IMG/VR virus record: IMGVR_UViG_3300031840_000582
Location: 1-64,000 of that record
Length of the DNA stretch: 64,000 bases
DNA from: a virus
Direction: 5' to 3' (one strand)
The notes beneath the pieces are model-generated. The model did no database searches. It had not been told where the DNA came from and saw only the letters and a program-made list of their open reading frames with translations. Position numbers and translations under genes: made by a program. Below, in pieces: positions 37,543 through 45,768 of the stretch (position 1 is its first letter; each line of letters begins with the position of its first letter).

Positions 37543-38085
37543 ATGGGAGATAAAACAGGATATATTGTTGATCACGGTCAGGGCACCGCAACTGGTTATC
37601 AGCACAGGTGGAACACGCCCGGAATCCGCAGCGTCGGATCATATCAGGTTGCAGGGCATCCGTTTATCACAGGCTCAACAAACTTGGACAATAACAAGGT
37701 TCAAATGGTAGAGTTTCCGTTTGTATCTAAGTCGTTTACCGTAATTAACAATAACGTGAATAGCGGGGAAGATCTAAGAGTTCATTTCCAAAGTGGATCT
37801 AGTTTAGCGGGTAGCCCAATTACAAAACCCGGTGATTTTGATCAATCTGGTGGCACAACAATAGCAGCCGCTGATGATGTAATTGCAGGCTTACATTTTA
37901 TCACCGTGCCCGCAGGATTTGCTAGCGTAACTTTTGATGTTAAATGCAAGAGATTCTATATTTCAAACGGCTCTGGTGTTGATGATCTCTCATATCAAGT
38001 TATGGCTGACCTAACGAATATTTCTACGGATCGGATGTACCACTTGACAGGATCAGGAATTACAGACCATCAAGACATAAGTTAA
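37543..38085 (+). CDS. Virion structural protein, probable capsid-surface type (180 aa)
   Basis: GAGGAG precedes the ATG. Features such as SYQVAGHPFITGST, EFPFVSKSFTVINN, LRVHFQSGSS and FDVKCKRFYISN follow a beta-sandwich pattern I associate with abundant small structural proteins of marine phages. No enzyme motif was seen. Its place between prohead protease and scaffold genes favours a head-surface or decoration role over a tail role. Confidence 0.6.
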   Translation: MGDKTGYIVDHGQGTATGYQHRWNTPGIRSVGSYQVAGHPFITGSTNLDNNKVQMVEFPFVSKSFTVINNNVNSGEDLRVHFQSGSSLAGSPITKPGDFDQSGGTTIAAADDVIAGLHFITVPAGFASVTFDVKCKRFYISNGSGVDDLSYQVMADLTNISTDRMYHLTGSGITDHQDIS

Positions 38086-38103
38086 TACAGAGGTAATTAA
38101 TTA

Positions 38104-38682
38104 ATGGGAAACTTTAGGCCATCAAGAACTATATTAGCAGGAGAGGAAACATCTCGCTTTACAACCGCTACCGCAGCAGGTGCCGGTTTTGACGGTGCTG
38201 CAAAAGTTGAAACTAAAATTCAAAAGATTAATGGCCAGATTATAACAACAATTCTTGTTGATCTTGAAGGCTTGGTGGTTTCTGGTACAGTTAAGGATAT
38301 TATCGGTGAGGACGGAGCCGCAGCCGCTTTTATCACTAAAACCGAACTTGCTAACACTGGGAAGATATACAAGGTCGAAATGGCTTGTGTCGAAGCACCT
38401 GCTGGAACAAACACTACTGCCGACATTGATTTGGTGGTGAGCACGGTCTCGCTGGCTGAAGACGCCACATACGATAGCTCAGGATCTTCGGTTGTCCTTA
38501 TCGCGGCAGGAGGCGACTATACCGGTGGTATGTATAAAGTTAGTGCAGTTGACACAAATATTAATGCTGCTTCATCTGTTGGTGGCCGCTTCCTGTATTT
38601 AGCTAACGGATCCGGCGCAAATTCTGGCGGGACTTACACGGCAGGCAAATTCATCATCACGCTATTTGGTGCCAATTTCTAA
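38104..38682 (+). CDS. Virion structural protein (192 aa)
   Basis: GAGGT lies upstream of the ATG. The N-terminus NFRPSRTILAGEETSRF is followed by a beta-rich domain with KIQKINGQIITTILVDLEGL and a Gly-rich end (YLANGSGANSGGTYTAGKF). It looks like a companion of the preceding small structural protein and of the decoration candidate at 45769. Catalytic and membrane motifs are absent. Confidence 0.55.
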   Translation: MGNFRPSRTILAGEETSRFTTATAAGAGFDGAAKVETKIQKINGQIITTILVDLEGLVVSGTVKDIIGEDGAAAAFITKTELANTGKIYKVEMACVEAPAGTNTTADIDLVVSTVSLAEDATYDSSGSSVVLIAAGGDYTGGMYKVSAVDTNINAASSVGGRFLYLANGSGANSGGTYTAGKFIITLFGANF

Positions 38683-38699
38683 AGTTAACTCATCTTCTG

Positions 38700-38724
38700 A
38701 CTAATTACTACAGTAATCGTTAGT
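38700..38724 (+). other. Imperfect inverted repeat before the fibre-like gene
   Basis: ACTAA-TTACT at 38700-38709 pairs with AGTAA (38712-38716) and TTAGT (38720-38724), with a 3-base bulge. It occupies most of the 52-base gap before 38735. Its function is not known; it could be an operator or an mRNA structure. Confidence 0.3.
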
Positions 38725-38734
38725 AGGGTTTTGT

Positions 38735-40846
38735 ATGTCCAATCGTAAATTAGTAGGAACCGAATTTAGAAACGAGTTTCTTAGATCACTTAACGTTCTC
38801 GCCCCCCGTATTGCAGCGGCGATTGAAAAGTATGGTGAAGATACCGTTGATGTTATTAACTTTGCCTCGTCAGGCACGGCCACGCTTAACAATGTAAGCA
38901 TTACTGGCCTGACGGATATAGTTTCTGATGCTACAACCGAAGATGTGTTGGATATTACAGCAGACTCTCTTACGACAGCTAATGTTATCGACATTTCAGC
39001 AGATGCCTTAACGACAGGAACTATCCTAAACCTTGTTTCTGATTCATCAGACAATAGTTCCCGCACTCTTTTGAAAGTTTTAAACGACAATTCAAGTGCA
39101 ACAGGAACGAGCGCCGCATCGTTTGAGACACATGCAGTTCAAACTTGCGTATCAATCCACAACGACAATACAGAAACTGATTTTGGACCTATTCTCACTG
39201 TAAATAGAAAGTCCTCCACGGTTGCTGATGATATGGGAGTTGGGATAATAAACTTTCAAGGTCTTACAGATGGTAGCACCTCAACTGGATTCGCTAGGAT
39301 ATCAGCAGAGGCAAGTGATGTATCAGATGCAACACCCAGAGGAAAATTAATTCTTCGGGCTCAATTAAATATTGATGGCTCTGAACCTAACGCTGTTGAA
39401 GAACTTATGTCCTTGGGCGGGGGAACCGGGTCAAACGCACCAGAAGTTGTTATTAATGATCTAAGCTATGATGTTGACTTCCGCGTTGAATCAAATGGCG
39501 AGACTCACATGCTGTTTGTTGACGGAGGAAACAACCGGGTCAGCATTGGAGACTCCACAGACACCCCAGCGGCAACACTAGAAATTTCAAATGCAAGTAA
39601 TGGCGGCGTTCCGCTTGTCCTACTGGACTCAAACGACACAGACAAAATATGCCTTGACATCGATGCAGCCAACATCGACGCAGATGTAATTGATATCGCA
39701 GCCGACGCAGTAACTACAGCTTTTGTCATGGATGTTACCGCAGATGGACTTACAACCGGTGGTATCCTAAACCTTGTTTCGGATTCTTCAGATACAAGCG
39801 ATAGAACACTTGTCAAAGTTACTAATGATAATACAGGTGCAACTGGCACCACAATTATGCATCTTAAGAGCGATGCCGTAACTGATGATAATCCAATTTT
39901 GCTTATCGAATCCTCTGCTGCCGACACTGGTCCCGTTCTTGAACTAAGAAATACAAACGCTGGTGTCAATCGTGAAGCAATCTTAAAATTTACAAGAAGC
40001 GATACATCAGCGGAAGCAGACGACATGGATCTTGGGCGTTTGCAATTTCAAGGTGCTGACAGTGGCAACAATGATACTATATATGTAGCTATTTTGGCAG
40101 AGGCCTCTGATGTCACTGACGGCGATGAGGGAGGCCTATTAAAATTTAGACTGTTCTCAGGCGGAACAGGAGGCACAGCCTCCTCCAATACGCTATTCTC
40201 AATCGGCGGTGAAGACGTTGCAAATTCAACACCTTGTGAAGTTATCGTCAACGAAGACGGCATCGACTGCAACTTCCGTGTTGAATCAGATAACAATACC
40301 CATATGCTCTTCGTTGATGCGGCTGACGACACCGTAACGGTCGGAGGAGACGTTGCTCTTCACAAAGATGGTTTCGCTGTTATAAACAATTATCAGGCAA
40401 CAACTTTTGAAAATACTTTAGCAGACGGGCGATTTGGTAGCGCCGAGATATTAAGATACTCTCCGGGCGCGGATGACACTCTTACAGCAGGGCAATTGTT
40501 TTTCTTGCACACAGACGGCACTTGGGACAGCACGGATGCTGATGCAGTTGCCACTGGCGCAACACAAATGCTTGGTATTGGCCTTGGTGGTTCGTCTCAG
40601 ACAGTTGGCTGTTTAATTAAAGGATTCATACGAATCCCATCTACAGAAATACTAAACCTTCCCGGCTCTGGTGCCTGCGACGGCCTGCCTCTTTATGTTT
40701 CAACAACAGCAGGCCACCTAGACTTTACAGCCCCATCTGGAAATGGTGACTTTGTTCGCACCGTTGGTTACGCAATTGATGATGATGGTGGCGACGTTCT
40801 TATTTACTTCAATCCAGATGCAACACATGTGGAGATTACAGCGTAA
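38735..40846 (+). CDS. Fibre-like virion protein with two internal repeats (703 aa)
   Basis: Two repeats of about 250 residues make up most of the protein. Each begins with a DVIDIAADAVTT/LTTGGILNLVSDSS-type beta segment and ends with DFRVESNGETHMLFVDGGNN, the usual repeat closing seen in trimeric beta-helical fibres. The last 130 residues form a separate domain (GADDTLTAGQLFFLHTDGTW ... DGLPLYVSTTAGHLDF) resembling DUF2190-type capsid modules. The gene is placed among head genes, so a head fibre or capsid-surface projection is more likely than a tail fibre. Its stop overlaps the methyltransferase start. Confidence 0.65.
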   Translation: MSNRKLVGTEFRNEFLRSLNVLAPRIAAAIEKYGEDTVDVINFASSGTATLNNVSITGLTDIVSDATTEDVLDITADSLTTANVIDISADALTTGTILNLVSDSSDNSSRTLLKVLNDNSSATGTSAASFETHAVQTCVSIHNDNTETDFGPILTVNRKSSTVADDMGVGIINFQGLTDGSTSTGFARISAEASDVSDATPRGKLILRAQLNIDGSEPNAVEELMSLGGGTGSNAPEVVINDLSYDVDFRVESNGETHMLFVDGGNNRVSIGDSTDTPAATLEISNASNGGVPLVLLDSNDTDKICLDIDAANIDADVIDIAADAVTTAFVMDVTADGLTTGGILNLVSDSSDTSDRTLVKVTNDNTGATGTTIMHLKSDAVTDDNPILLIESSAADTGPVLELRNTNAGVNREAILKFTRSDTSAEADDMDLGRLQFQGADSGNNDTIYVAILAEASDVTDGDEGGLLKFRLFSGGTGGTASSNTLFSIGGEDVANSTPCEVIVNEDGIDCNFRVESDNNTHMLFVDAADDTVTVGGDVALHKDGFAVINNYQATTFENTLADGRFGSAEILRYSPGADDTLTAGQLFFLHTDGTWDSTDADAVATGATQMLGIGLGGSSQTVGCLIKGFIRIPSTEILNLPGSGACDGLPLYVSTTAGHLDFTAPSGNGDFVRTVGYAIDDDGGDVLIYFNPDATHVEITA

Positions 40847-41436
40847 TGCTAAAAACAAGAATTGAAGATCAAAATTTAATTTTTACTGATGACGCCATTA
40901 TAGTGGAAAATGATAAGCTTCAAAATCTCCATGCTGGTATTGAAGTTATGATGGATTGGGAAAGTGGCTTGATGAGGAGGCACGCTGAATTAGTATGCGA
41001 GAATGGAGGAGATATACTAGAAATAGGGTTTGGCATGGGCATCTCGGCTAACTTTATTCAAGAACTAAATCCTGATTCTCACACAATCGTAGAAAGTCAT
41101 CCACAAATTATAGAAAAGCTAAAAGAATGGGCTACTGATAAGCCAAGTGTTACTGTGGTCGAAGGTAGGTGGTTTGATGTGATAGACCAGCTTGGCGTAT
41201 ATGATGGCGTTTTCTACGATACATTTGGTGACGATGATTATTCAAAGTTTGGCACAGAGTCAGTTAAATTTACAAAGCCCGGTAGTATTATCACAGCGTG
41301 GAATGCTGTAAGCCAGCCAAATCAAAATTTATATGGGTTCGCTGGTAACGTGACATACGAAGAAATAGATGTAACTCCCCCAGACAATGGATATTTTTTT
41401 GGTAACAAATATTATTTATTTAAGGTTGTAGTGTAA
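40846..41436 (+). CDS. SAM-dependent methyltransferase of the guanidinoacetate/arginine (GAMT/RMT2) type
   Basis: The 196-residue enzyme has the class I SAM fold: VMMDWESGLM (34-43), motif I DILEIGFGMGIS (56-67), the ribose-binding acidic IVESHP (Glu83) and catalytic-loop FYDTFGDD (123-130, Asp125). All four line up with guanidinoacetate methyltransferase, whose corresponding motifs are ERWETPYM, VLEVGFGMAIA, IIECN and LYDTYP, and with the related arginine methyltransferase RMT2. Those enzymes methylate a guanidino nitrogen. It overlaps both neighbours (TAATG), so it is co-translated with virion surface proteins. It may modify arginine in a virion or host protein, or a small guanidino compound. 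Confidence 0.8.
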   Translation: MLKTRIEDQNLIFTDDAIIVENDKLQNLHAGIEVMMDWESGLMRRHAELVCENGGDILEIGFGMGISANFIQELNPDSHTIVESHPQIIEKLKEWATDKPSVTVVEGRWFDVIDQLGVYDGVFYDTFGDDDYSKFGTESVKFTKPGSIITAWNAVSQPNQNLYGFAGNVTYEEIDVTPPDNGYFFGNKYYLFKVVV

Positions 41437-42176
41437 TGCCAACAACAAACATAACTGCTGCTGCGACTGGTGGTTTTGTAAGATCAAACGTAACCTCTAC
41501 TGGTAATGACGCCACTGACTTCGCCACTGCAAGAAACAAGAACACGGGAGATGTTATCGATCTCACCGATACCGCTGACTTAATAGGCGGGATTAAAACG
41601 ACCGGTCGAGGCGCAGCTTCGTTCTCTGTCGGGCGCTTGTTTCACGCCTTTGACACTAGTGGTATTACAAGTGGCGTAACTAGTGTTACGCTTCAGATTG
41701 AAAGGGTATCAACAACATCTGATTGCGATCTAATAGTGGTCAAAGCTAGCAAACCAGATACTAGTACGGACTTGGTTCTTGCAGATTTCGATGCTATTCC
41801 CGGTTTTACAGATGATGCATCTATGAGTGGAAATGTTACGGAATACTCATCTGAAATAGTGGCGGGTACTATCGGAACTACCAGAACGGATGTGACGCTT
41901 AATTCAACAGCTATAAGTGACGTGCAATCTCTCGATACTTTTGCTATTGCTATAATTGAGCACACTCATGACTATTCCAACGTAACACCAACGGATGCAT
42001 CAAGTTTTGTGTTTCTTGAGGGTGTTACAGGAGTACCGGCATCTGAGCAGCCTAGACTTGTTGTCGTAACATCAGGCGGCTACACACACAATGTTATGGG
42101 CGTAGCTGCTGCAAACATTGCAAAGGTTGATGGAGTCGCCACAGCCAACATTGGCAAAATCAATGGTGTTGATTAA
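41436..42176 (+). CDS. Virion protein with beta-sandwich and C-terminal repeat (246 aa)
   Basis: The main domain is a Thr/Ser/Asp-rich beta sandwich (LFHAFDTSGITSGVTSVTLQ, QSLDTFAIAIIEHTHDY), reminiscent of DNRLRE or carbohydrate-binding modules. The last 30 residues contain two repeats, GVAAANIAKVD and GVATANIGKIN, a capping motif found at the ends of some phage structural proteins. It is co-translated with the methyltransferase (TAATG). It could be the adhesive tip or a substrate-side partner in a head-surface structure. Confidence 0.55.
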   Translation: MPTTNITAAATGGFVRSNVTSTGNDATDFATARNKNTGDVIDLTDTADLIGGIKTTGRGAASFSVGRLFHAFDTSGITSGVTSVTLQIERVSTTSDCDLIVVKASKPDTSTDLVLADFDAIPGFTDDASMSGNVTEYSSEIVAGTIGTTRTDVTLNSTAISDVQSLDTFAIAIIEHTHDYSNVTPTDASSFVFLEGVTGVPASEQPRLVVVTSGGYTHNVMGVAAANIAKVDGVATANIGKINGVD

Positions 42177-42203
42177 TTTATAGGATACTACTTATTAATA
42201 CAC

Positions 42204-42227
42204 ATGTCACAAATGGAGCAATTGTGA
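42204..42227 (+). CDS. Seven-residue mini-ORF overlapping the bS21 start
   Basis: ATG 42204 reads MSQMEQL and stops at TGA 42225-42227, which overlaps the GTG of bS21 as GTGA. Its own ribosome site is poor. It could couple bS21 translation to upstream initiation, or be chance. Confidence 0.2.
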   Translation: MSQMEQL

Positions 42228-42517
42228 GCAACAGAAACTATAGAAACCACAGAGGTCGGGACCATAATCGTAGAGAAAGATATACCCCACCTCATGTAGG
42301 CAAGAGGCACAGCAATTTAACAGTCGTGCCGAGACAAAATGAGCCAATCGAAAGAGCGATTCGCAGATTTATTAAAAAATGTAAGAAGATGAAGATCATC
42401 GAAACATACAGAGAAAAGACTGATTATTATGAAAAGCCATCAGTTGTGCGAAGAAAAAAAGCAATTCGCCGCCAGAGAGCAATTGATAAGGCAAACAAAG
42501 CTAACGCAAACAGATAG
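42224..42517 (+). CDS. rpsU: Ribosomal protein bS21 homologue
   Basis: Residues 33-97 match bacterial bS21 along its whole length: TVVPRQNEPIERAIRRFIKK, then EKTDYYEKPSVVRRKKAI and a basic helical end. E. coli bS21 is 71 residues. Here a basic 32-residue extension (SNRNYRNHRGRDHNRRERY) precedes the domain. bS21 binds the 30S platform next to the 16S rRNA 3' end, where start sites are chosen. Phage copies of bS21 are known from marine viruses. The start is GTG with GGAG before it. The gene stands alone between the surface-protein block and the scaffold/capsid block, suggesting late expression and a bias of translation towards phage mRNA. Confidence 0.88.
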   Translation: MSNRNYRNHRGRDHNRRERYTPPHVGKRHSNLTVVPRQNEPIERAIRRFIKKCKKMKIIETYREKTDYYEKPSVVRRKKAIRRQRAIDKANKANANR

Positions 42518-42548
42518 TCAATTTTAAATTAACAGGATTTTGTCTTTT

Positions 42549-42569
42549 CTACATACTATTTAGATGTAG
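42549..42569 (+). promoter_or_regulatory. ACTATTTAGA motif inside a short inverted repeat
   Basis: CTACAT (42549-42554) and ATGTAG (42564-42569) flank the motif (42555-42564). It lies 50 bases before the scaffold gene and 30 bases after bS21, so it probably starts scaffold and capsid transcription. Confidence 0.45.
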
Positions 42570-42604
42570 GCAAACGATAATATTTTCTTGCAAGGGAATC
42601 CAAT

Positions 42605-43657
42605 ATGTCAACAATGTTAGAACAAGCTTTAGTAGATGCAACTGCTCTTAGAGAAGCAGCACTTAAAAACGCAGAGACTGCAATTCTTGAGAGATACGCA
42701 GATGACGTGAGAACCACCATGGACTCGCTCTTGGCTGAACAAGAGGATATGGGCGACATGGGAATGGAAATTGCCGACGAAGATCCAGAAGGCGACATTC
42801 CAGATGCAGCCACTAGTGATCTTAAGGTGTGTCCAGACGATGATGAAGTAAAGACTTTTACTTTTTCTCTAAACGACCTCCGCGACACCCTTGATAAGCT
42901 AAGTGATGATGAGGCTGGAGAGCCAGAAGATTCAGAAGAGCTTGCTATGGACATGGGCGCTGAGCCTGAAGAAGAAGAGTTGGAATTGCAAGAAGATCTA
43001 GAGTTAGACGAAGAGATGCTATTTGAGTATCCTGAAGGACAAGTTGACGAGCAAGAAGAAATTACAGAAGACGAGACTGCACTCCCAGAAGGTATCGACC
43101 TAGATAAATTGGTTGAGGAAGTTATCGTTGATCTTGCTGGAGATGAACTAACTGGCTGGGCAGGACGCCCACGATCAGATGTTGACCACGCCAAAGAAAT
43201 TAGATTAGCACGGGCTGCTTCCACCGAGGCCAAAGAGCAAAATGAAAAGCTCAAGGCAGCACTCGAAGAACTCGCAGAGTCAAGCAAGGCTGTAGCTAAT
43301 GAAAACCAACTTCTCAAGCAAACACTTGAGACTATGAAAGAGAAACTTGAAGAAGTCAATCTTTCAAATGCAAAACTACTTTACATGAATCGGACATTGA
43401 ATAGTCCCTCCCTGAATGAGCGGCAAAAAACTAAAATTGTCGAATCTATTCAGAATTCTGATTCAGTTGAAGAAGCGAAGGTAATTTTTGAAACCCTTCA
43501 AAGCGCAGTGGGCTCTTCCAAGAAGAAGCCAGAATCACTACGCGAAGCTATCAAGAGACCTTCTATTTCCGTGCCTAGTAGAAGAAACAAATCTTCACAA
43601 CGTGATACGATTGTGAAAGAACGCTTCCAACGCTTGGCTGGAATTTCTAGAAACTGA
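42605..43657 (+). CDS. Prohead scaffold/core protein (gp22-like)
   Basis: The 350-residue protein is built as a scaffold. It has a helical start, a very acidic middle (EEEELELQEDLELDEEMLFE), then a long coiled coil (ASTEAKEQNEKLKAALEELA) leading to LSNAKLLYMNRTLNSPSLNE, and a conserved basic end (KERFQRLAGISRN). It lies directly before the capsid gene, as in T4. It would form the core around which the capsid shell assembles and be degraded by the gp21-type protease. GGGAATC before the ATG is a fair ribosome site, and the gene has an upstream promoter-like motif. Confidence 0.85.
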   Translation: MSTMLEQALVDATALREAALKNAETAILERYADDVRTTMDSLLAEQEDMGDMGMEIADEDPEGDIPDAATSDLKVCPDDDEVKTFTFSLNDLRDTLDKLSDDEAGEPEDSEELAMDMGAEPEEEELELQEDLELDEEMLFEYPEGQVDEQEEITEDETALPEGIDLDKLVEEVIVDLAGDELTGWAGRPRSDVDHAKEIRLARAASTEAKEQNEKLKAALEELAESSKAVANENQLLKQTLETMKEKLEEVNLSNAKLLYMNRTLNSPSLNERQKTKIVESIQNSDSVEEAKVIFETLQSAVGSSKKKPESLREAIKRPSISVPSRRNKSSQRDTIVKERFQRLAGISRN

Positions 43658-43684
43658 TAGATTATATCTAAAATTATACTAAAA

Positions 43685-43695
43685 AAGGAGGTGAT
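43685..43695 (+). promoter_or_regulatory. Extended perfect Shine-Dalgarno of the capsid gene
   Basis: AAGGAGGTGAT is fully complementary to the conserved 3' end of bacterial 16S rRNA over 11 bases, and lies 4 bases before ATG 43700 (GGAGG ends 8 bases before it). It fixes ATG 43700 as the start over the in-frame GTG at 43691 inside the site. Confidence 0.9.
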
Positions 43696-43699
43696 AAAA

Positions 43700-45586
43700 A
43701 TGTCAGTATTAGATAAATTAACTGAAGGGATCGTTTCTCGCGATCTCCGACAAGAGGCAGATGCTCTTCTCTCCAAGTGGGAAAAGACTGGTCTTCTTGA
43801 AGGCCTCGACGCCGATAATGAGCGTCAAGGCATGGCACGCTTGCTTGAAAACCAAGCGGCACAGCTTCTCAAAGAAGCATCCTCAATGGCAGGAGGAAAC
43901 GTCGAGGGCTTTGCTTCCGTCGCATTCCCACTTGTCCGTCGAGTTTTCGGTGGCCTCTTGGCTAACGATGTTGTCTCAGTGCAACCAATGAGCCTTCCAT
44001 CAGGTCTCATTTTCTTCCTTGACTTCACACATAGTACAGAGGGTGTTGGTTCAGGTGTCCGTGGACAGGGCGCTACCGGCGAGTCAGTGTACGGTGGTGG
44101 CAAGGTTGGCTTCCAGATCACTGGTGGTGTTGATCTTGGGTACGAAGGTACTCGTGCAATTGGCGCAGCCGCTGATGGTAACCCCGGCCTAGACGTTGGG
44201 TTCTACAACCTTTCAACTGGATTCTCTGCACCTACTGGTTCAACCGTGCTTGGTGGTATCACTGAGATCAAGGCACACGCTATTGGAGCTACTGCTGCTT
44301 CCGCGTCTGCTGTTATTGATCTTGCTAGCCCAACCGACGCTCAGAAGAAGGCACTTCGTTTCGACCCAGACGTTCTAGGTCTTGGCGATGGACACGAGGC
44401 AATTTTTGCTCGCGTCAAGCTTTCCGACATTGAGGAAAGTGGACAGCTTCTTAACAAGCGTATGCTTACAGCAATCTCTTGCTCTGTTGCAGGAACCAGC
44501 CTTGATGACCTAATTATGGTTCGTCGTCTTACCACTCTTGGTCAAGATAACGGTTCAACGGACTTCAACGCTGCATTGCACCCAACCGAGGCCGGATATG
44601 ACGGAAGCGAGAACACTGTGTTCTTCGTCTTCGTTGGTACTGATGCCAATGTTATCTCAACAAACCACCAAGTAGCTGCTGCTCAGGCTGCACCTACAAT
44701 CCACTTCCCACTTGCGGATAACTTCGGTGGTGCAAGAACCAATGACGGTAACGACTCTGTTGGTACTGTGATTGCTCAGACTGATTGGGGTCTCGAAAAC
44801 GAGACAGCGATCCCTGAGATCGACATCAAGGTGGACAGCATTGCTGTTACCGCAGTCACTCGTAAGCTCAAGGCTAAGTGGACCCCAGAATTGGGTCAAG
44901 ACCTCAATGCTTACCACAACCTCGATGCCGAGGTTGAGTTGACCTCAATCCTCTCCGAGCAAATTGCTCTTGAGATTGATCGTGAGATCCTACAGGATCT
45001 TATCAATGGTGCAACTGCTGGTACGCTCTACTGGTCACGTTCACCGGGTCTATTCGTCAACCGTGAGACTGGTGCTGAAATTGGTGCGTCTTCTGCCGCT
45101 CCTGATTTCACAGGTACTGTTTCCGAGTGGTACGAGACCCTCATCGAGACCATCAATGATGTGTCTGCTAGAATCCACCGTAAGACTCTACGGGGTGGTG
45201 CTAACTTCGTGATTTGTTCACCAGAAGTTGCTTCTATCCTTGAGTTCACCAGCGGATTCCGTGCAAGCGTCACTGTTGACTCTGATGCAGGCTCAATCGG
45301 TGCTGTTAGAACCGGCTCAATCTCTAAGAAGTTCGACGTGTACGTCGATCCTTACTTCCCACGGAACGTGATTCTCGTTGGTCGTAAGGGTGGTAGCTTC
45401 CTTGAGAGTGGCTTCGTCTACGCTCCATATGTGCCACTACAGGTCACACCTACTATCTTCGGTGTCGAGGACTTCGTGCCCCGCAAGGGTGTCATGACTC
45501 GCTACGCCAAGAAGATGGTCCGTGGTGATATGTACGGTCTAGTTATCTGTCGCGGTCTTATCGGTGAGGCTGGTGCAACCAGCTAA
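43700..45586 (+). CDS. Major capsid protein (gp23-like)
   Basis: The 628-residue product has the gp23 pattern. A helical pro-sequence carries MARLLENQAAQLLKE, with a predicted cut after Glu59 (LLKE|A) by the prohead protease. VQPMSLPSGLIFFLDF follows near residue 96. The C-terminal end is YAPYVPLQVTPTIFGVEDFV ... VMTRYAKKMVRGDMYGL. T4 gp23 is 521 residues, so about 100 residues are inserted, probably in the surface I-domain region. Codon choice appears more biased than in neighbouring genes, consistent with very high expression, as does the perfect ribosome site. A strong terminator follows. Confidence 0.95.
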   Translation: MSVLDKLTEGIVSRDLRQEADALLSKWEKTGLLEGLDADNERQGMARLLENQAAQLLKEASSMAGGNVEGFASVAFPLVRRVFGGLLANDVVSVQPMSLPSGLIFFLDFTHSTEGVGSGVRGQGATGESVYGGGKVGFQITGGVDLGYEGTRAIGAAADGNPGLDVGFYNLSTGFSAPTGSTVLGGITEIKAHAIGATAASASAVIDLASPTDAQKKALRFDPDVLGLGDGHEAIFARVKLSDIEESGQLLNKRMLTAISCSVAGTSLDDLIMVRRLTTLGQDNGSTDFNAALHPTEAGYDGSENTVFFVFVGTDANVISTNHQVAAAQAAPTIHFPLADNFGGARTNDGNDSVGTVIAQTDWGLENETAIPEIDIKVDSIAVTAVTRKLKAKWTPELGQDLNAYHNLDAEVELTSILSEQIALEIDREILQDLINGATAGTLYWSRSPGLFVNRETGAEIGASSAAPDFTGTVSEWYETLIETINDVSARIHRKTLRGGANFVICSPEVASILEFTSGFRASVTVDSDAGSIGAVRTGSISKKFDVYVDPYFPRNVILVGRKGGSFLESGFVYAPYVPLQVTPTIFGVEDFVPRKGVMTRYAKKMVRGDMYGLVICRGLIGEAGATS

Positions 45587-45610
45587 TCGATAGCGATTGA
45601 CTAACAATCT

Positions 45611-45641
45611 AACCCGCTCTCTTCGGAGGGCGGGTTTTTTT
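45611..45641 (+). terminator. Intrinsic terminator with UUCG tetraloop after the capsid gene
   Basis: An 11-base-pair stem (AACCCGCTCTC / GAGGGCGGGTT, one G-U pair) closes a TTCG loop, the most stable tetraloop type, and runs into seven T residues (45635-45641). It follows the capsid stop by 24 bases. Confidence 0.93.
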
Positions 45642-45663
45642 ATTGCTTAAGATGAACTATTAA

Positions 45664-45673
45664 ACTATTTATA
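45664..45673 (+). promoter_or_regulatory. ACTATTTATA motif and long leader before the decoration gene
   Basis: This motif copy follows the capsid terminator, so the next gene needs its own promoter; this makes it the best positional case for promoter function. It is preceded by a near-copy (GAACTATTAA). The gap to the ATG at 45769 is 95 bases and contains a weak CCGC/GCGG hairpin; nothing else was recognised there. Confidence 0.55.
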
Positions 45674-45768
45674 TATGAACCAATTAAGGTTTATCCTAAG
45701 TTATTGCATGCTTGAAGGCATGGCCGCAATTTAGCGGTGACACGATTATAAAAGGAGGGTTTTTAACT

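Noticed and set aside
38735-42176. Diversity-generating retroelement at the fibre-like/lectin-like genes
   Set aside because: No reverse transcriptase gene and no template/variable repeat pair were seen in the window.
35439-43359. Long antisense open frames, e.g. 35439-36296 and 42556-43359 on the - strand
   Set aside because: They mirror Ala/Glu-rich coding regions, give Ser/Leu-rich low-complexity translations, and lack ribosome sites. The + strand genes fully explain these regions.
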